DNA of 64,000 nt from Streptosporangium nondiastaticum (GTDB taxonomy: Bacteria > Actinomycetota > Actinomycetes > Streptomycetales > Streptomycetaceae): NCBI RefSeq assembly GCF_003011965.1, contig NZ_PXWG01000007.1, positions 62,001-126,000 of the forward strand, read 5' to 3'. Below, piece after piece: positions 8,069 to 15,691 of the stretch. Both the position numbers and the translations under genes were made by a program. The notes under the pieces are model-generated. The model was not told where the DNA came from and made no database searches. It saw nothing but the letters and a program-made list of their open reading frames with translations. Numbering within the stretch: the stretch's first letter is position 1; every line of letters begins with the position of its first letter.

Positions 8069-8677
8069 TCAGCCTTCGGCGTCCGGCCCCGGTCGCTCTC
8101 GGGTGCCGAGGACGCCGGCGGTGAAGTCGGCCAGCTGCCTGCGGAGTTCTTCCCGGGGCGTGCGCTGCTCGCCGGCCAGGTATTCGACGAGGTCGGCCCG
8201 GGTGGCGGCGAGCAGGACGTGGGCGGTGAAGCCGCTGTCCGCCGGGCCGGGGATCCTCCGGAGGAGGTCCCGGAGCAGGGCGTGCCATCGCTCGTAGTGT
8301 TCCGTGCGGTAGGGGCTGTCCGCGCCGGTCTGTTCCAGGGCCAGTGCGAGGTGGCGGTTGTCGAGCTTGAAGCACAGGATGGCGTCGAGCAGGGCCGGTA
8401 CGCGCTGGAGCGGTGGGGTCGCGGGCCCCAGTGGGGGCGGGCCCTCTTCGACCGTGGTCCTGACCGGTTCGAGCCGCGCTTCGTACAGCGCGCGGATCAG
8501 CCCGGTGCGATCGCCGAAGGCGCGGAAGAGCGTTCCCTTGCCGACGCCTGCCGCCGTGGCGATGCCGGCCATGGTGACCTCTTCGGGGTGCTCGCACCGG
8601 GCGAAGAGGGCGTCGGCGGCCGCGAGTACGGCTGCGCGGTTGCGGATGGCGTCCTTGCGCGGCCTGCGTTCGGTCAT
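8069..8677 (-). CDS. TetR-family regulator
   Basis: A 202-residue TetR repressor. The DNA-binding domain occupies residues 8-55 (RAAVLAAADALFARCEHPEE, then VTMAGIATAAGVGKGTLFRA with the canonical AGVGKGTLFRAFGDR recognition helix). The C-terminal domain is all-helical with ALYEARLEPVRTTVEEG and a TetR_C-type tail. The start at MTERRPRKDA (8677) is used; a longer reading would run through the operator. It is divergent from a SnoaL-NmrA gene pair, and two palindromes lie between them, so it most likely represses both itself and that pair. Confidence 0.9.
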   Translation of the reverse strand: MTERRPRKDAIRNRAAVLAAADALFARCEHPEEVTMAGIATAAGVGKGTLFRAFGDRTGLIRALYEARLEPVRTTVEEGPPPLGPATPPLQRVPALLDAILCFKLDNRHLALALEQTGADSPYRTEHYERWHALLRDLLRRIPGPADSGFTAHVLLAATRADLVEYLAGEQRTPREELRRQLADFTAGVLGTRERPGPDAEG

Positions 8678-8700
8678 GTGGTGCCTCTCGATTGAAATCC

Positions 8701-8713
8701 GGACCCGCGGTCC
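8701..8713. promoter_or_regulatory. TetR operator half, site 1
   Basis: Palindrome GGACC-CGC-GGTCC, 23 bp upstream of the tetR start. It has the same GGACC/GGTCC arms as the second site 33 bp away (centre to centre, close to three helical turns), which suggests cooperative binding by the same regulator. Confidence 0.65.
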
Positions 8714-8731
8714 GTATTGTTCCTGAAGGAA

Positions 8732-8748
8732 GCGGACCACTGGTCCGC
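8732..8748. promoter_or_regulatory. TetR operator, site 2
   Basis: Palindrome GCGGACCACTGGTCCGC (8-bp arms around one base), 22 bp before the first ATG of the divergent SnoaL-like gene. Arms match site 1. Binding here would block transcription of the SnoaL-NmrA pair. Confidence 0.75.
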
Positions 8749-8770
8749 ATCGTACGGGAGGGAGACACTC

Positions 8771-9206
8771 ATGCCCACGATCCCCATCACTTCAACCCGC
8801 GGATCTCTACCGCCACAGCCTGCGCCTGCTGCTGGACAAGGACATTCCCGCCTGGCTCGACCTGTGGGCCGAGGACGGCGTCATGGAGTTCCCCTTCGCG
8901 CCATCGGGCCGGCCCGGGCGCCTGGAGGGAAGGGCGGCCGTCGCCGCGTACATGCGCGACTATCCCGACCACATCGACCTGCACGACTTCCCCGAGGTGC
9001 GGATCCACGAGACCACCGACCCCGGGACCATCGTGGTCGAGATGCGCGGCGTGGGCCGCTGGGTGAAGCGTGGCGGCCCCTTCGACATGACCTACATCGC
9101 CGTCGTATCCGTCCGGGACGGACGCTTCTCCTCCTACCGCGACTACTGGAACCCCCTCGCCGTCGACGAACCCGGCACGGACTTCACCCGGAGCAGCACC
9201 CGATGA
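8771..9206 (+). pseudogene. SnoaL-like protein, apparently frameshifted near the N-terminus
   Basis: The body (8791-9206) encodes an NTF2-fold protein (ADLYRHSLRLLLDKDIPAWL, then DLWAEDGVMEFPFAP and VVSVRDGRFSSYRDYWNPLA). That frame has no ATG, GTG or TTG before 8883. Just upstream the expected N-terminus HDPHHFNP is readable at 8776-8799, but in another frame. A single extra C in the CCC at 8797-8799 would join them, and a second single-base change would bring in the ATG at 8771. Either the gene is broken, the sequence has indel errors in C-runs, or translation begins at 8883 and yields a truncated 107-residue protein. It overlaps the next gene by ATGA. Confidence 0.6.
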
Positions 9207-10102
9207 CCCCCACCGCTACCGCCATCAGCACCTCCACCTCCGTCTCCACCGGAACCACCGGAACCACCCTGGTCATCGGCGCCACGGGGACCACCGGCGG
9301 CCGGACCGCCGCGCAACTCGTCGCCGCCGGCCGCCGCGTCAAGGCCGCCGGGCGCCGCGCCACCCCGGTCCCGGGCGCGCAACCCGTCCGCTTCGACTGG
9401 TACGACCCCTCCACCTTCGGCGACGCCCTCGCCGGTGTTGACCGGATCTACGTCGTCCCGCCGGTGGGCGAACCGGACCCGGCGCCGGTCATGCTCCCCT
9501 TCCTCCGGCAGGCCGGCACCGCCGGAGTGCGCCGCGCGGTCCTGCTCAGCTCCTCGGCCATAGCCGCGGGAGGCCCGGCAGTGGGAGAAGTGCACCAGGC
9601 CCTGCCGGACCTCTTCGGCCAATGGGCGGTACTCCGGCCCTCCTGGTTCATGCAGAACTTCACCGGCACGCACATCCACGCCCGCAGCATCCGCGACGAC
9701 GGCACTATCCTCACCGCCGCGGGAGCCGGCCGCGTCGGATTCGTCGACGCCGACGACATCGCCGCTGTCGCCGTACGCGCCCTGACCGACGACCGCGCAC
9801 CTGATGCTGACCTGCTCCTGACGGGGCCGGAAGCACTCAGCCACGACGGCATCGCCACCATCATCACGGAGGTCACCGGCCGCCCCGTGGCCCACCGCGC
9901 TCTGACCCGCGAACAACTGCGTGACCGCCTGGCCGCACAGATGCCGCCGGCGTTCGCAGCCATGCTCGCCGATATGGACAGCGCCATCGCCGAGGGAGCC
10001 GAAGACCGCACCACCGACACAGTCCACCGCGTCACCGGCCGCCCCCCGAACAGCTTCCGGGCAGTGGCCGAACGGGAACTGCTTCGCACGCCCCGCCCTT
10101 GA
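9203..10102 (+). CDS. NmrA-like NAD(P)-binding reductase
   Basis: A 299-residue Rossmann-fold protein of the NmrA/atypical SDR group. After a Thr/Ser-rich N-terminal tract (STSTSVSTGTTGTT) comes the dinucleotide loop VIGATGTTGGRTAAQLVAAG. Other signatures are GVDRIYVVPPVGEPDPAPVM, AVLRPSWFMQNFTG and GFVDADDIAAVAVRALTDD, as in ergot-alkaloid-type and quinone-reductase-like NmrA proteins. It has no Tyr-x3-Lys catalytic pair, so it is either a reductase of the atypical class or an NAD(P)-sensing protein. It begins within the stop of the SnoaL-like gene (ATGA, 9203-9206) and is therefore co-translated. Control by the divergent TetR gene is inferred from the two operators. Confidence 0.85.
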   Translation: MTPTATAISTSTSVSTGTTGTTLVIGATGTTGGRTAAQLVAAGRRVKAAGRRATPVPGAQPVRFDWYDPSTFGDALAGVDRIYVVPPVGEPDPAPVMLPFLRQAGTAGVRRAVLLSSSAIAAGGPAVGEVHQALPDLFGQWAVLRPSWFMQNFTGTHIHARSIRDDGTILTAAGAGRVGFVDADDIAAVAVRALTDDRAPDADLLLTGPEALSHDGIATIITEVTGRPVAHRALTREQLRDRLAAQMPPAFAAMLADMDSAIAEGAEDRTTDTVHRVTGRPPNSFRAVAERELLRTPRP

Positions 10103-10125
10103 GACAGCCTCTGTCCCCCGGTGGC

Positions 10126-11289
10126 TCAGCCTGGCGCGAGGGTCAGGCGCAGGAAGCGCGGGCGGTAAATGTCGGCGCGGTGGATGACGTCGGCCGGGGC
10201 GAGGCTGTTGACGTTGTAGGAGAGCACGATGTCACGGGGGCCGTGTTCGAGTTCGGGGTGCTCGTGGGGGTTGTAGGCGATGACGTTCCGGTTGCGGTAC
10301 GTGCCTGCCGGTCCGGCTTCCGGCGCCGTGTACACCGTCCGGGGCCGGGTGAAGGGGCCGCCGGGGGAGCGTGACCAGGCGATCTGCGTCTCCGCGCTGA
10401 ACGGGACGTCCGCGCGCTGGGTCACCAGCGCGTACCAGGAGCCGTGCCGCACCACGCTGAGTTCGTCCGAGGTGAGCAGCGCGCCGTCGGGGCCGGCCAG
10501 CCGGGCGGCGTCTCTCTCCCGGTCGGACCAGACGCCGCGCGTCGTCCAGTACTGCCAGGAACGCCGCAGGTCACGGCCGGTGACCCGGGCGAGCCGCAGG
10601 TGGCTGCGGCCTTCGCGGGTGCGCTCGGTCCCGTAGACGTACGTGTGCTTGCCCGCAGGCTCCAGCCACGCACCCCACGCGATGCGGGCGGAGGACGGCA
10701 GCGGGGTGACGGAGGCGGGTCTGCCGTAGGCGTTCGCGCGGAAGGCGGCCAGTGCGTTGCCCTGCCAGGCGATGTCCAGGGGACCGCTGCCCGTTCGCGT
10801 GTAGCGGGCGTAGACGACGCTCACGCCATGGCCGTCGGGGAGGCCCGCGCGTGCCCAGTACCAGGACGTGCGGTCGGGGCCGGCCATCGGAGGTGCGGGC
10901 TGACCGGTCTGATCCAGGGCGGTCGCAGTGTGCGGGCCGTGCGCGGTCCACAGGACGAAGCTGTTGTGCAGGAAGGGGGTCGTTCCGCCGTCGGCGACGG
11001 TGGGGGAGCGGGATCCGTCGGGCCGTACCGTGCCGAGGAACGTGTCGGAGAACACCCACAGTTCACCGGCCGGGGTCGGTACGGAGTACGTGCTGTCCCC
11101 GCCGGTCCAGTGCCGTGGTGAACGGTCATGGTCGGCATACGTTCCGAACGCCGCGCCGAGGGTGTCAGCGGTGCGTACCGCCACTACGCGGGGCGGTACG
11201 GGGGCCGGGGCGGACCCCGAAGGAAGGAAAGCGCAGAGTACGGAGAGCACGGCGGCTGCGGCGTATTTCCGCAGGGCGAAGATCTGCAT
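10126..11289 (-). CDS. Secreted DUF4185/DUF5005-like beta-propeller protein
   Basis: A 387-residue exported protein. The start at 11289 gives MQIFALRKYAAAAVLSVLCA, a Sec signal peptide followed by an Ala/Pro stretch. The mature part shows repeated blade-like strands with motifs such as ELWVFSDTFLGTVRPDGSRS, TPFLHNSFVLW, DGHGVSVVYARYTRTGSG and NRNVIAYNPHEH, matching the DUF4185/DUF5005 pattern (five-bladed propeller related to glycoside hydrolases). Extracellular carbohydrate binding or hydrolysis is plausible, but no catalytic residues can be assigned. It is convergent with the NmrA gene and stands alone. A longer reading to 11454 is unlikely because it lacks the signal peptide at its N-terminus. 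Confidence 0.8.
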   Translation of the reverse strand: MQIFALRKYAAAAVLSVLCAFLPSGSAPAPVPPRVVAVRTADTLGAAFGTYADHDRSPRHWTGGDSTYSVPTPAGELWVFSDTFLGTVRPDGSRSPTVADGGTTPFLHNSFVLWTAHGPHTATALDQTGQPAPPMAGPDRTSWYWARAGLPDGHGVSVVYARYTRTGSGPLDIAWQGNALAAFRANAYGRPASVTPLPSSARIAWGAWLEPAGKHTYVYGTERTREGRSHLRLARVTGRDLRRSWQYWTTRGVWSDRERDAARLAGPDGALLTSDELSVVRHGSWYALVTQRADVPFSAETQIAWSRSPGGPFTRPRTVYTAPEAGPAGTYRNRNVIAYNPHEHPELEHGPRDIVLSYNVNSLAPADVIHRADIYRPRFLRLTLAPG

Positions 11290-11641
11290 GGCGCAGGGTT
11301 CAACGAGCTGTCCGGCCCGGAGTGTCCCCCCACCGCCGGTTCGCAGTCGTGATGGAGGGCGGCGTCTGTGCAGTGCGGTGGCCCGTTTGCCGGCGCTTGT
11401 CCGGCAAGATCCCGCCAGGGGCGACCCACCATGCACGGACATGGCCACGCGCACGGACCGCCAGGGTTCGCCCTCCCCCGGGCGGCGTCCCGCCTCGTCT
11501 CCTCACGCCGCGTGAGGTTCGAACCCGCCCGCGCGGGGAGTGCGGGGACCCCCGCATCCACACGCCCGGGGCACCGGCTTCCGACGCCGGGGTTCCGAGC
11601 CCACCATCAGGGCGAAGGCCGAAAACGAGAGAGGGAAACCC
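11290..11641. other. Divergent intergenic region with a small hairpin
   Basis: No gene recognised. It holds the promoters of the propeller protein (leftward) and of the small secreted protein (rightward). CCTCACG-CCG-CGTGAGG at 11501-11517 is a perfect 7-bp inverted repeat that could be an operator or a hairpin. The adjacent GGTTCGAACC resembles a tRNA T-loop, but no tRNA folds here. Confidence 0.35.
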
Positions 11642-11947
11642 GTGAACTCGAGGAACTTCCGCCTCGCCCCGGCGGTGGCCGTGGCCACCGCGGGACTGCT
11701 GTTCGCCGGCGCGGCGGGGACGGCCGTCGCGGCTCCGTCGGACGAGTCCCCGACCCCGACGAGCAGTGCCGCGAGCGATGAGGCGCAGAGCAACTGGAAG
11801 CCCGGCGGCTGGTACGACGACGAGGCGTCCTGCAAGAAGGCCGGCGAGCAGGGCAAGCAGGACCACAAATGGCGTGAGTACCAGTGCAAGCGCGAGGAGA
11901 GGCACCCCGGCCGCTACGACTACCAGTGGCATCTGTACTACCACTAG
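11642..11947 (+). CDS. Small secreted protein
   Basis: A 101-residue exported protein starting at GTG 11642 (MNSRNFRLAPAVAVATAGLL). It has a charged n-region, a hydrophobic core and an AxA-type cleavage site near TAVAAPSDE. The mature part is about 70 residues with KPGGWYDDEASCKKAGEQGK and a WREYQCKREE segment; the two cysteines (in SCKKAG and YQCKRE) could form one disulfide. This layout is common in Streptomyces extracellular small proteins of unknown role. It has no enzymatic motif. The remnant of an acyl-AMP ligase begins right after its stop. Confidence 0.75.
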   Translation: MNSRNFRLAPAVAVATAGLLFAGAAGTAVAAPSDESPTPTSSAASDEAQSNWKPGGWYDDEASCKKAGEQGKQDHKWREYQCKREERHPGRYDYQWHLYYH

Positions 11948-12260
11948 GGCCACTGCCGCTGCCGCCGTCTCCCTGCCCCTGCGGGACTCCAGCGAGGAAG
12001 CCGTCCTCTTCCTGGAGCTGTCGCGCAGAGCGGACGAGGAGGCCACGGTCCGGCTCGCGGACGCCGTCAGGCTCGCGGTGCTGCGGGACTTCCGGATCCC
12101 CGTCCAGGAGGTGTACCTGGGGCGGCGCGGCTCGCTCCCCAGGACGACCAGCGGCAAGGTCCGCCGGCTCGACCTGCCGCGGCGCACCGCGAGCGCACCC
12201 TCGGCAGCAGCTTCCACCCGGCAGGGAGTCCTCTTGCGGACGGTGGACATCAGCTTGTGA
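11948..12260 (+). pseudogene. 3' remnant of a fatty-acyl-AMP ligase (FAAL)
   Basis: A stretch of about 100 codons without its own start encodes the C-terminal subdomain of an acyl-AMP ligase: LPLRDSSEEAVLFLELSRRA, then AVRLAVLRDFRIPVQEVYLG and the terminal SLPRTTSGKVRRLDLPR, whose Lys in TTSGKVRR is the A10 catalytic lysine of adenylating enzymes. The spacing and the VxLGRRGSLPRTTSGKVRR pattern are those of FAALs, which activate fatty acids for transfer to a carrier protein. The other four-fifths (usual length about 580 residues) are absent, so this is a truncated relic. The stop at 12258-12260 lies inside a 14-nt tandem repeat. It opens a series of remnants ending at the hydroxylase at 14739. 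Confidence 0.75.
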
Positions 12261-12293
12261 GGACCCAGCTTGTGAGGACCAGCTTGTGAGGAC
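12251..12293. repeat. Three tandem copies of a 14-nt unit
   Basis: Unit CAGCTTGTGAGGAC occurs at 12251-12264, 12266-12279 and 12280-12293 (one extra C after the first copy). It covers the stop codon of the acyl-AMP ligase relic and precedes the SDR relic, and probably arose by slippage. Confidence 0.85.
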
Positions 12294-12333
12294 CAGCTCG
12301 GGCCGGCTCGGGTCAGCCCGGGGGGATCAGCCC

Positions 12334-13010
12334 GTGAAGATCAGCGAAGCCCGTGTCCTGCTCACCGGCGCCAGCGGCGGCATCGGGCACGCCCTCGCCC
12401 ATGCCCTGGCCGCCCGCGAGCCCGGCTCGCCGGGCCGGTCGACATCCTCGTCGCCAACGCGGCCCTGCCGGCCGGCGGCGAGGTGCTGGGCTGTTCCCCC
12501 GAGCAGATCGACCGCGCCCTCGACGTCAATCTGCGGGCGCCGGTCCTCCTGGCCCGGCTGCCGGCCCCGCGGATGGTCACGGCGGGACGGGGCCACCTGG
12601 CCATGATCGGTTCGCTCTCCGGCCGCGCGGCGTCCCCCGGCGCCTCGCACTACAACGCCGCCAAGTTCGGCCTGCGCGGCTTCGACCTCGGCCTGCGGCA
12701 GGACCTGCACCCTTCCGGCGTGGGCGTGTCCGTCATCCAGCCCGGATTCGTCCGCGACGCCGGGATGTTCGCCGGCACCGGGGCCGCCGCACCACGCGGG
12801 ACGGGAACCGTCAGCCCCGAACGCGTGGCCATGAAGACGCTGCACGCCATCGAACGCAACCGGGCCGAGGTGAACGTCGCCCCGCTGCCCCTCAGGCTGG
12901 GCAGCGCCGTGGGCAGTCTCTTCCCCGCCCCGGCCGAGAACGTCCAGCGCCGGGCGATCAGCCCGGAAGCCCCGCACCGCATTGCCGATGCGCAGCGCCA
13001 CAAGCGCTGA
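12334..13010 (+). pseudogene. Short-chain dehydrogenase with internal deletion and frameshift
   Basis: The first part, from GTG 12334, is an SDR N-terminus with the NAD(P) loop LLTGASGGIGHALAHALAAR. About 20 codons later the sequence jumps, in another frame, to VDILVANAALPAGGEVLG, the next SDR landmark. In an intact SDR about 50 more residues (strands 2-4 of the Rossmann fold) lie between these. The rest continues in that second frame: MIGSLSGRAASPG, active-site Tyr/Lys in HYNAAKFGLRGF and GVGVSVIQPGFVRD, to the stop at 13010. Internal deletion plus frame change make it non-functional. By neighbourhood it may once have reduced a 3-keto intermediate; that is inference. Confidence 0.75.
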
Positions 13011-13206
13011 GCCTCGTGCCCATGAAACGAAAGGATGAAGCGAACGGATGACCGTTCACAGGTAATCGCCCCTCGGACGCCTTTTGTGCTTGGGGATGAT
13101 CTGTGTACTGGGTAGGAAAGTTGGCCATGCACGCGGCACACGACCGCCTGGTCCGCACCCAGGCCGACCTCCGCATCCTCCCGCCCGACGCCGCCCGCGC
13201 TACGTC

Positions 13207-13954
13207 ATGACCCCCGAAGCGGGCGACGCGGGGGCAGGCGTGAGCGCGTGCGGAGGGCGAGGGCTGCCGCCCGGCCCCGGCGGACCCGCGCTCGTGCAGC
13301 CCCTGCGGTTCCTCCACGACCCCTACGGTTTCCTCGCCGAGCAGCAAGCCCGGTTCGGCGACGTGTTCACTCTGCGCCTCAGCGGCTGGGGCGATTTCGT
13401 CCTCGTGAGTGCGCCCGACGACGTCCGCAAGGTCTTCACGGCCCCGCCGGAGGTGCTCTCCGCGGGGAGGGCCCGTCGGGTGCTCGACCTGATCTACGGC
13501 ACGCGCTCGCTGCTCACCCGGGACGGCCCGGAACACGCCCGGCAGCGGCGGCAGCTCATGCCGCTGTTCCATCGCGACCAGCTCGTACGAGGCGGAGGTG
13601 CTCACGCGGCTGCTCCTGGACCTGGAGCAGGAGGAGGCGCGCCGCTTCGAGCGGTGCCTGCACCGCTTCATCGACGCGGCCCACCACCCCGCCGTCTTCA
13701 ACCTGCCTCCTGCCCTGACCCGGTACGGCGCAGGACCGTGGCGGCGCTACCGCCGTACCAAGGCCGACCTCGACGGCCACGTGGACAGGGTGATCGCAGC
13801 CCGCCGGGCCCGCTCACCGGCACCCGCACCCGCACCGGCACTGGCGCCCGCGCCGGCCCGCCTCACGCCACGAGCCCGGAAGGGACCGAAGGAACCAGTC
13901 GCCGGGGGCGACAGCAGGAGCAACGACCCGATGATCACGCGACACGGGAGCTGA
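13207..13954 (+). pseudogene. Cytochrome P450 remnant (N-terminal half, internal deletion)
   Basis: From ATG 13207 the frame gives a P450 N-terminus: GLPPGPGGPALVQPLRFLHD, then YGFLAEQQARFGDVFTLRLS, APDDVRKVF and the C-helix LLTRDGPEHARQRRQLMPLF. After FHRDQL the homology continues in another frame from about 13587 (YEAEVLTR, then DLEQEEARRFERCLHRFIDA and PALTRYGAGPWRRYRRTKAD). Roughly 45 residues expected between are missing. Beyond VDRVIAARRA the sequence dissolves into an Ala-Pro repeat, and the I-helix, ExxR and haem-cysteine regions are absent. It cannot bind haem. The conserved parts look like CYP enzymes that hydroxylate lipids, but the substrate is unknown. Confidence 0.75.
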
Positions 13955-13958
13955 CCGC

Positions 13959-14138
13959 ATGACCAGGCAACAGGAGCTGAGGCCGGAACCGGGACCGGAA
14001 CGGGAACAGGCGATGCGGCCTGCGGCCTGCGGACACGGCGCGGGCACCCGGCCCCGCATCAGCACAGGACGCACGGGTACGGGACGAGAGCTGGCCGCCC
14101 TCGTCGACGAACTCACCAGGAGCGTACGCACCCCATGA
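13959..14138 (+). other. Short open frame, possibly the 3' end of an acyl carrier protein
   Basis: A 59-codon frame from ATG 13959 to a stop overlapping the next start (ATGA, 14135-14138). Most of it is low-complexity (EPGPEREQ). The last 17 residues, RELAALVDELTRSVRTP, look like the final helix of an acyl carrier protein. This would fit between a P450 and an alpha-oxoamine synthase, but the phosphopantetheine serine region is missing. It could equally be a chance frame. Confidence 0.3.
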
Positions 14139-14735
14139 CGACCACCGACTTCGGCGCGGTGCACAACAGCGTGCTCGAACTGACCGACCGGCTGCGGAAG
14201 ACGGACGCGTACCCGCTGTTCCCCGTGGTCGCCCAGGCCGGGCCGACCCGCGCCCGGGTCCGTGCCGCAGGCTGCGCAACCGAACGGGACGTCACCGTCC
14301 TCGCCTCGGCCGACTACCTGGGGGTGCTCGGCACGCTGGCAGGGCCCGGGGACGTGGTGTTCCTGGACCGCTTCGACCACGGTTCGATCACCATGGGCGC
14401 CCGGCTGTCCGGGGCCGGCGTACGGATGTTCCGCCACAACGACGCGGCCCATCTCGAAGCGTTGCTGAGCTCCGGTGAAGCGAGGGAAGCGCGCCGGCGG
14501 CTCGTCGTCGTGGACGGACTCTTCGGCGCCGACGGCGACCTGCCTCCGTTGCGGGAGATCGCCGACCTCGCGCAGTTCCATCAGGCCCTGCTGATCGTGG
14601 ACGAGGCGCACAGCGCGGGTGCCCTCGGGGCCCGGGGGTGCGCGGCTGCGGCTCGGCGTCACGGCTGCACACTCCGAAGCCGAGCTGCAACGGGCCGTTC
14701 AGATGATCGCCGCAGCAGTGGAAGAGGAGCAGTGA
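14135..14735 (+). pseudogene. Alpha-oxoamine synthase (AONS/SPT-like) with deletions
   Basis: From ATG 14135 there is an alpha-oxoamine synthase N-terminus (SVLELTDRLRKTDAYPLFPV), then DVTVLASADYLGVLG. It jumps directly to TLAGPGDVVFLDRFDHGSIT, skipping about 75 residues. The aldolase-fold centre is present, including LIVDEAHSAGALGARG with the Asp and His that hold pyridoxal phosphate. It then jumps again, in another frame, to the C-terminal LGVTAAHSEAELQRAVQMIA and stops at 14735. The segment with the Schiff-base lysine is lost. Family members condense an acyl thioester with an amino acid (serine palmitoyltransferase, AONS, KBL). This one is a relic, and lipid neighbours favour an SPT-like role. 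Confidence 0.8.
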
Positions 14736-14738
14736 ACG

Positions 14739-15482
14739 GTGAATGAGTTCCCTGGTATCTCCGGGATCTCCGGCGTCTCTGGTATCTCCGGTGTCTCCGC
14801 CTCTGGCGGTGCCTCCGGCGTGGCCCCCGTCGACCGTGCCGCCTTCCGCAGGAGTTCACCGCCACCGGTGCGGTGGCGCTCGCTGGGCCGGCTGACGCAC
14901 CAGCACCCCTCCGGACCGCTCGTCATCTTCACCTCGTTCATCACCCTCCTGCTGCCGGCCGGGCTCACCGCCTCGGGGACGGTGACCGGGGTGGCGCTGG
15001 TGCTGGTCGGCTATGCGGCGTGGACGCTCACGGAGTACGGGGTGCATCGCGGGCTCTTCCACTGGGAGGCCGAGGCGGGGACGGCAATGGCCCGGCTGCA
15101 CTGGACGCTTCACGGGCACCACCACGATCACCCCGACGACCGCCGGCGACTGGTCATTCCGCTCGCCGTCACCATCCCGGTGGCCCTGCTCCTCTGCGGC
15201 TTCTCCCGGCTCGTCCTCGGTACGCATTGGATGGCATTCATGGCGGGCTACGCCGTCGGCTACCTGCTGTACGACATGATCCATTACCACGTGCACCATC
15301 ACCGCCCGCGCTCCAGGGCGGGGAGAGCCCTGCGCAGGTGGCACATGCTGCACCACTTCGCCGACGACAGCCGGCGCTTCGGCGTCAGCGCGCCGTGGTG
15401 GGACCTCGTCTTCGGGACAGCGGGTGGCCGGCGTGCCGTCGGCTCCCGAGACCGGCCCGTGAGCGGGAATCCCGCCGAGTGA
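14739..15482 (+). CDS. Fatty acid hydroxylase superfamily membrane protein (FA2H/Scs7-like)
   Basis: A 247-residue integral membrane protein with three or four hydrophobic helices and the di-iron histidine clusters of the superfamily: HRGLFHW, then LHWTLHGHHHDHPDD, HYHVHHH and WHMLHHF. The LHGxHHxxPxD motif is the hallmark of Scs7/FA2H enzymes, which 2-hydroxylate fatty acyl chains of sphingolipids using O2. GTG 14739 is preferred, with GAGGAG 9 nt upstream. The N-terminus carries a Gly-Ile-Ser/Gly-Val-Ser repeat (about 14750-14815) not expected in the family. It follows the alpha-oxoamine synthase relic by 3 nt and is the only full-length member of that operon. Confidence 0.8.
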   Translation: MNEFPGISGISGVSGISGVSASGGASGVAPVDRAAFRRSSPPPVRWRSLGRLTHQHPSGPLVIFTSFITLLLPAGLTASGTVTGVALVLVGYAAWTLTEYGVHRGLFHWEAEAGTAMARLHWTLHGHHHDHPDDRRRLVIPLAVTIPVALLLCGFSRLVLGTHWMAFMAGYAVGYLLYDMIHYHVHHHRPRSRAGRALRRWHMLHHFADDSRRFGVSAPWWDLVFGTAGGRRAVGSRDRPVSGNPAE

Positions 15483-15691
15483 TACCGAGCGCCAGTGCCG
15501 CACACCGGCAGGGCAGCCCGTACCGACGTCCTCTTCCGGGATGACGCAGGCTGCCCCCTTCGGACGACCGAAGGATCAGCTTCCGGTCGGACGCTCCGGA
15601 CTGCCGCCGTGCCGAAGAATGACGGCCCATCAGGGCTGTCCCGGCGGAGGGCACGGCCGCGCGAGGGACGTCACGGGGGAGGGGCGGCCTG

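Noticed and set aside
11510..11530. tRNA T-loop (GGTTCGAACC)
   Set aside because: No acceptor, D or anticodon arm folds around it on either strand, and the 5-bp T stem does not pair.
12251..12293. Attachment site or transposon end
   Set aside because: Three 14-nt direct tandem copies with no inverted ends, no integrase or transposase and no tRNA nearby.
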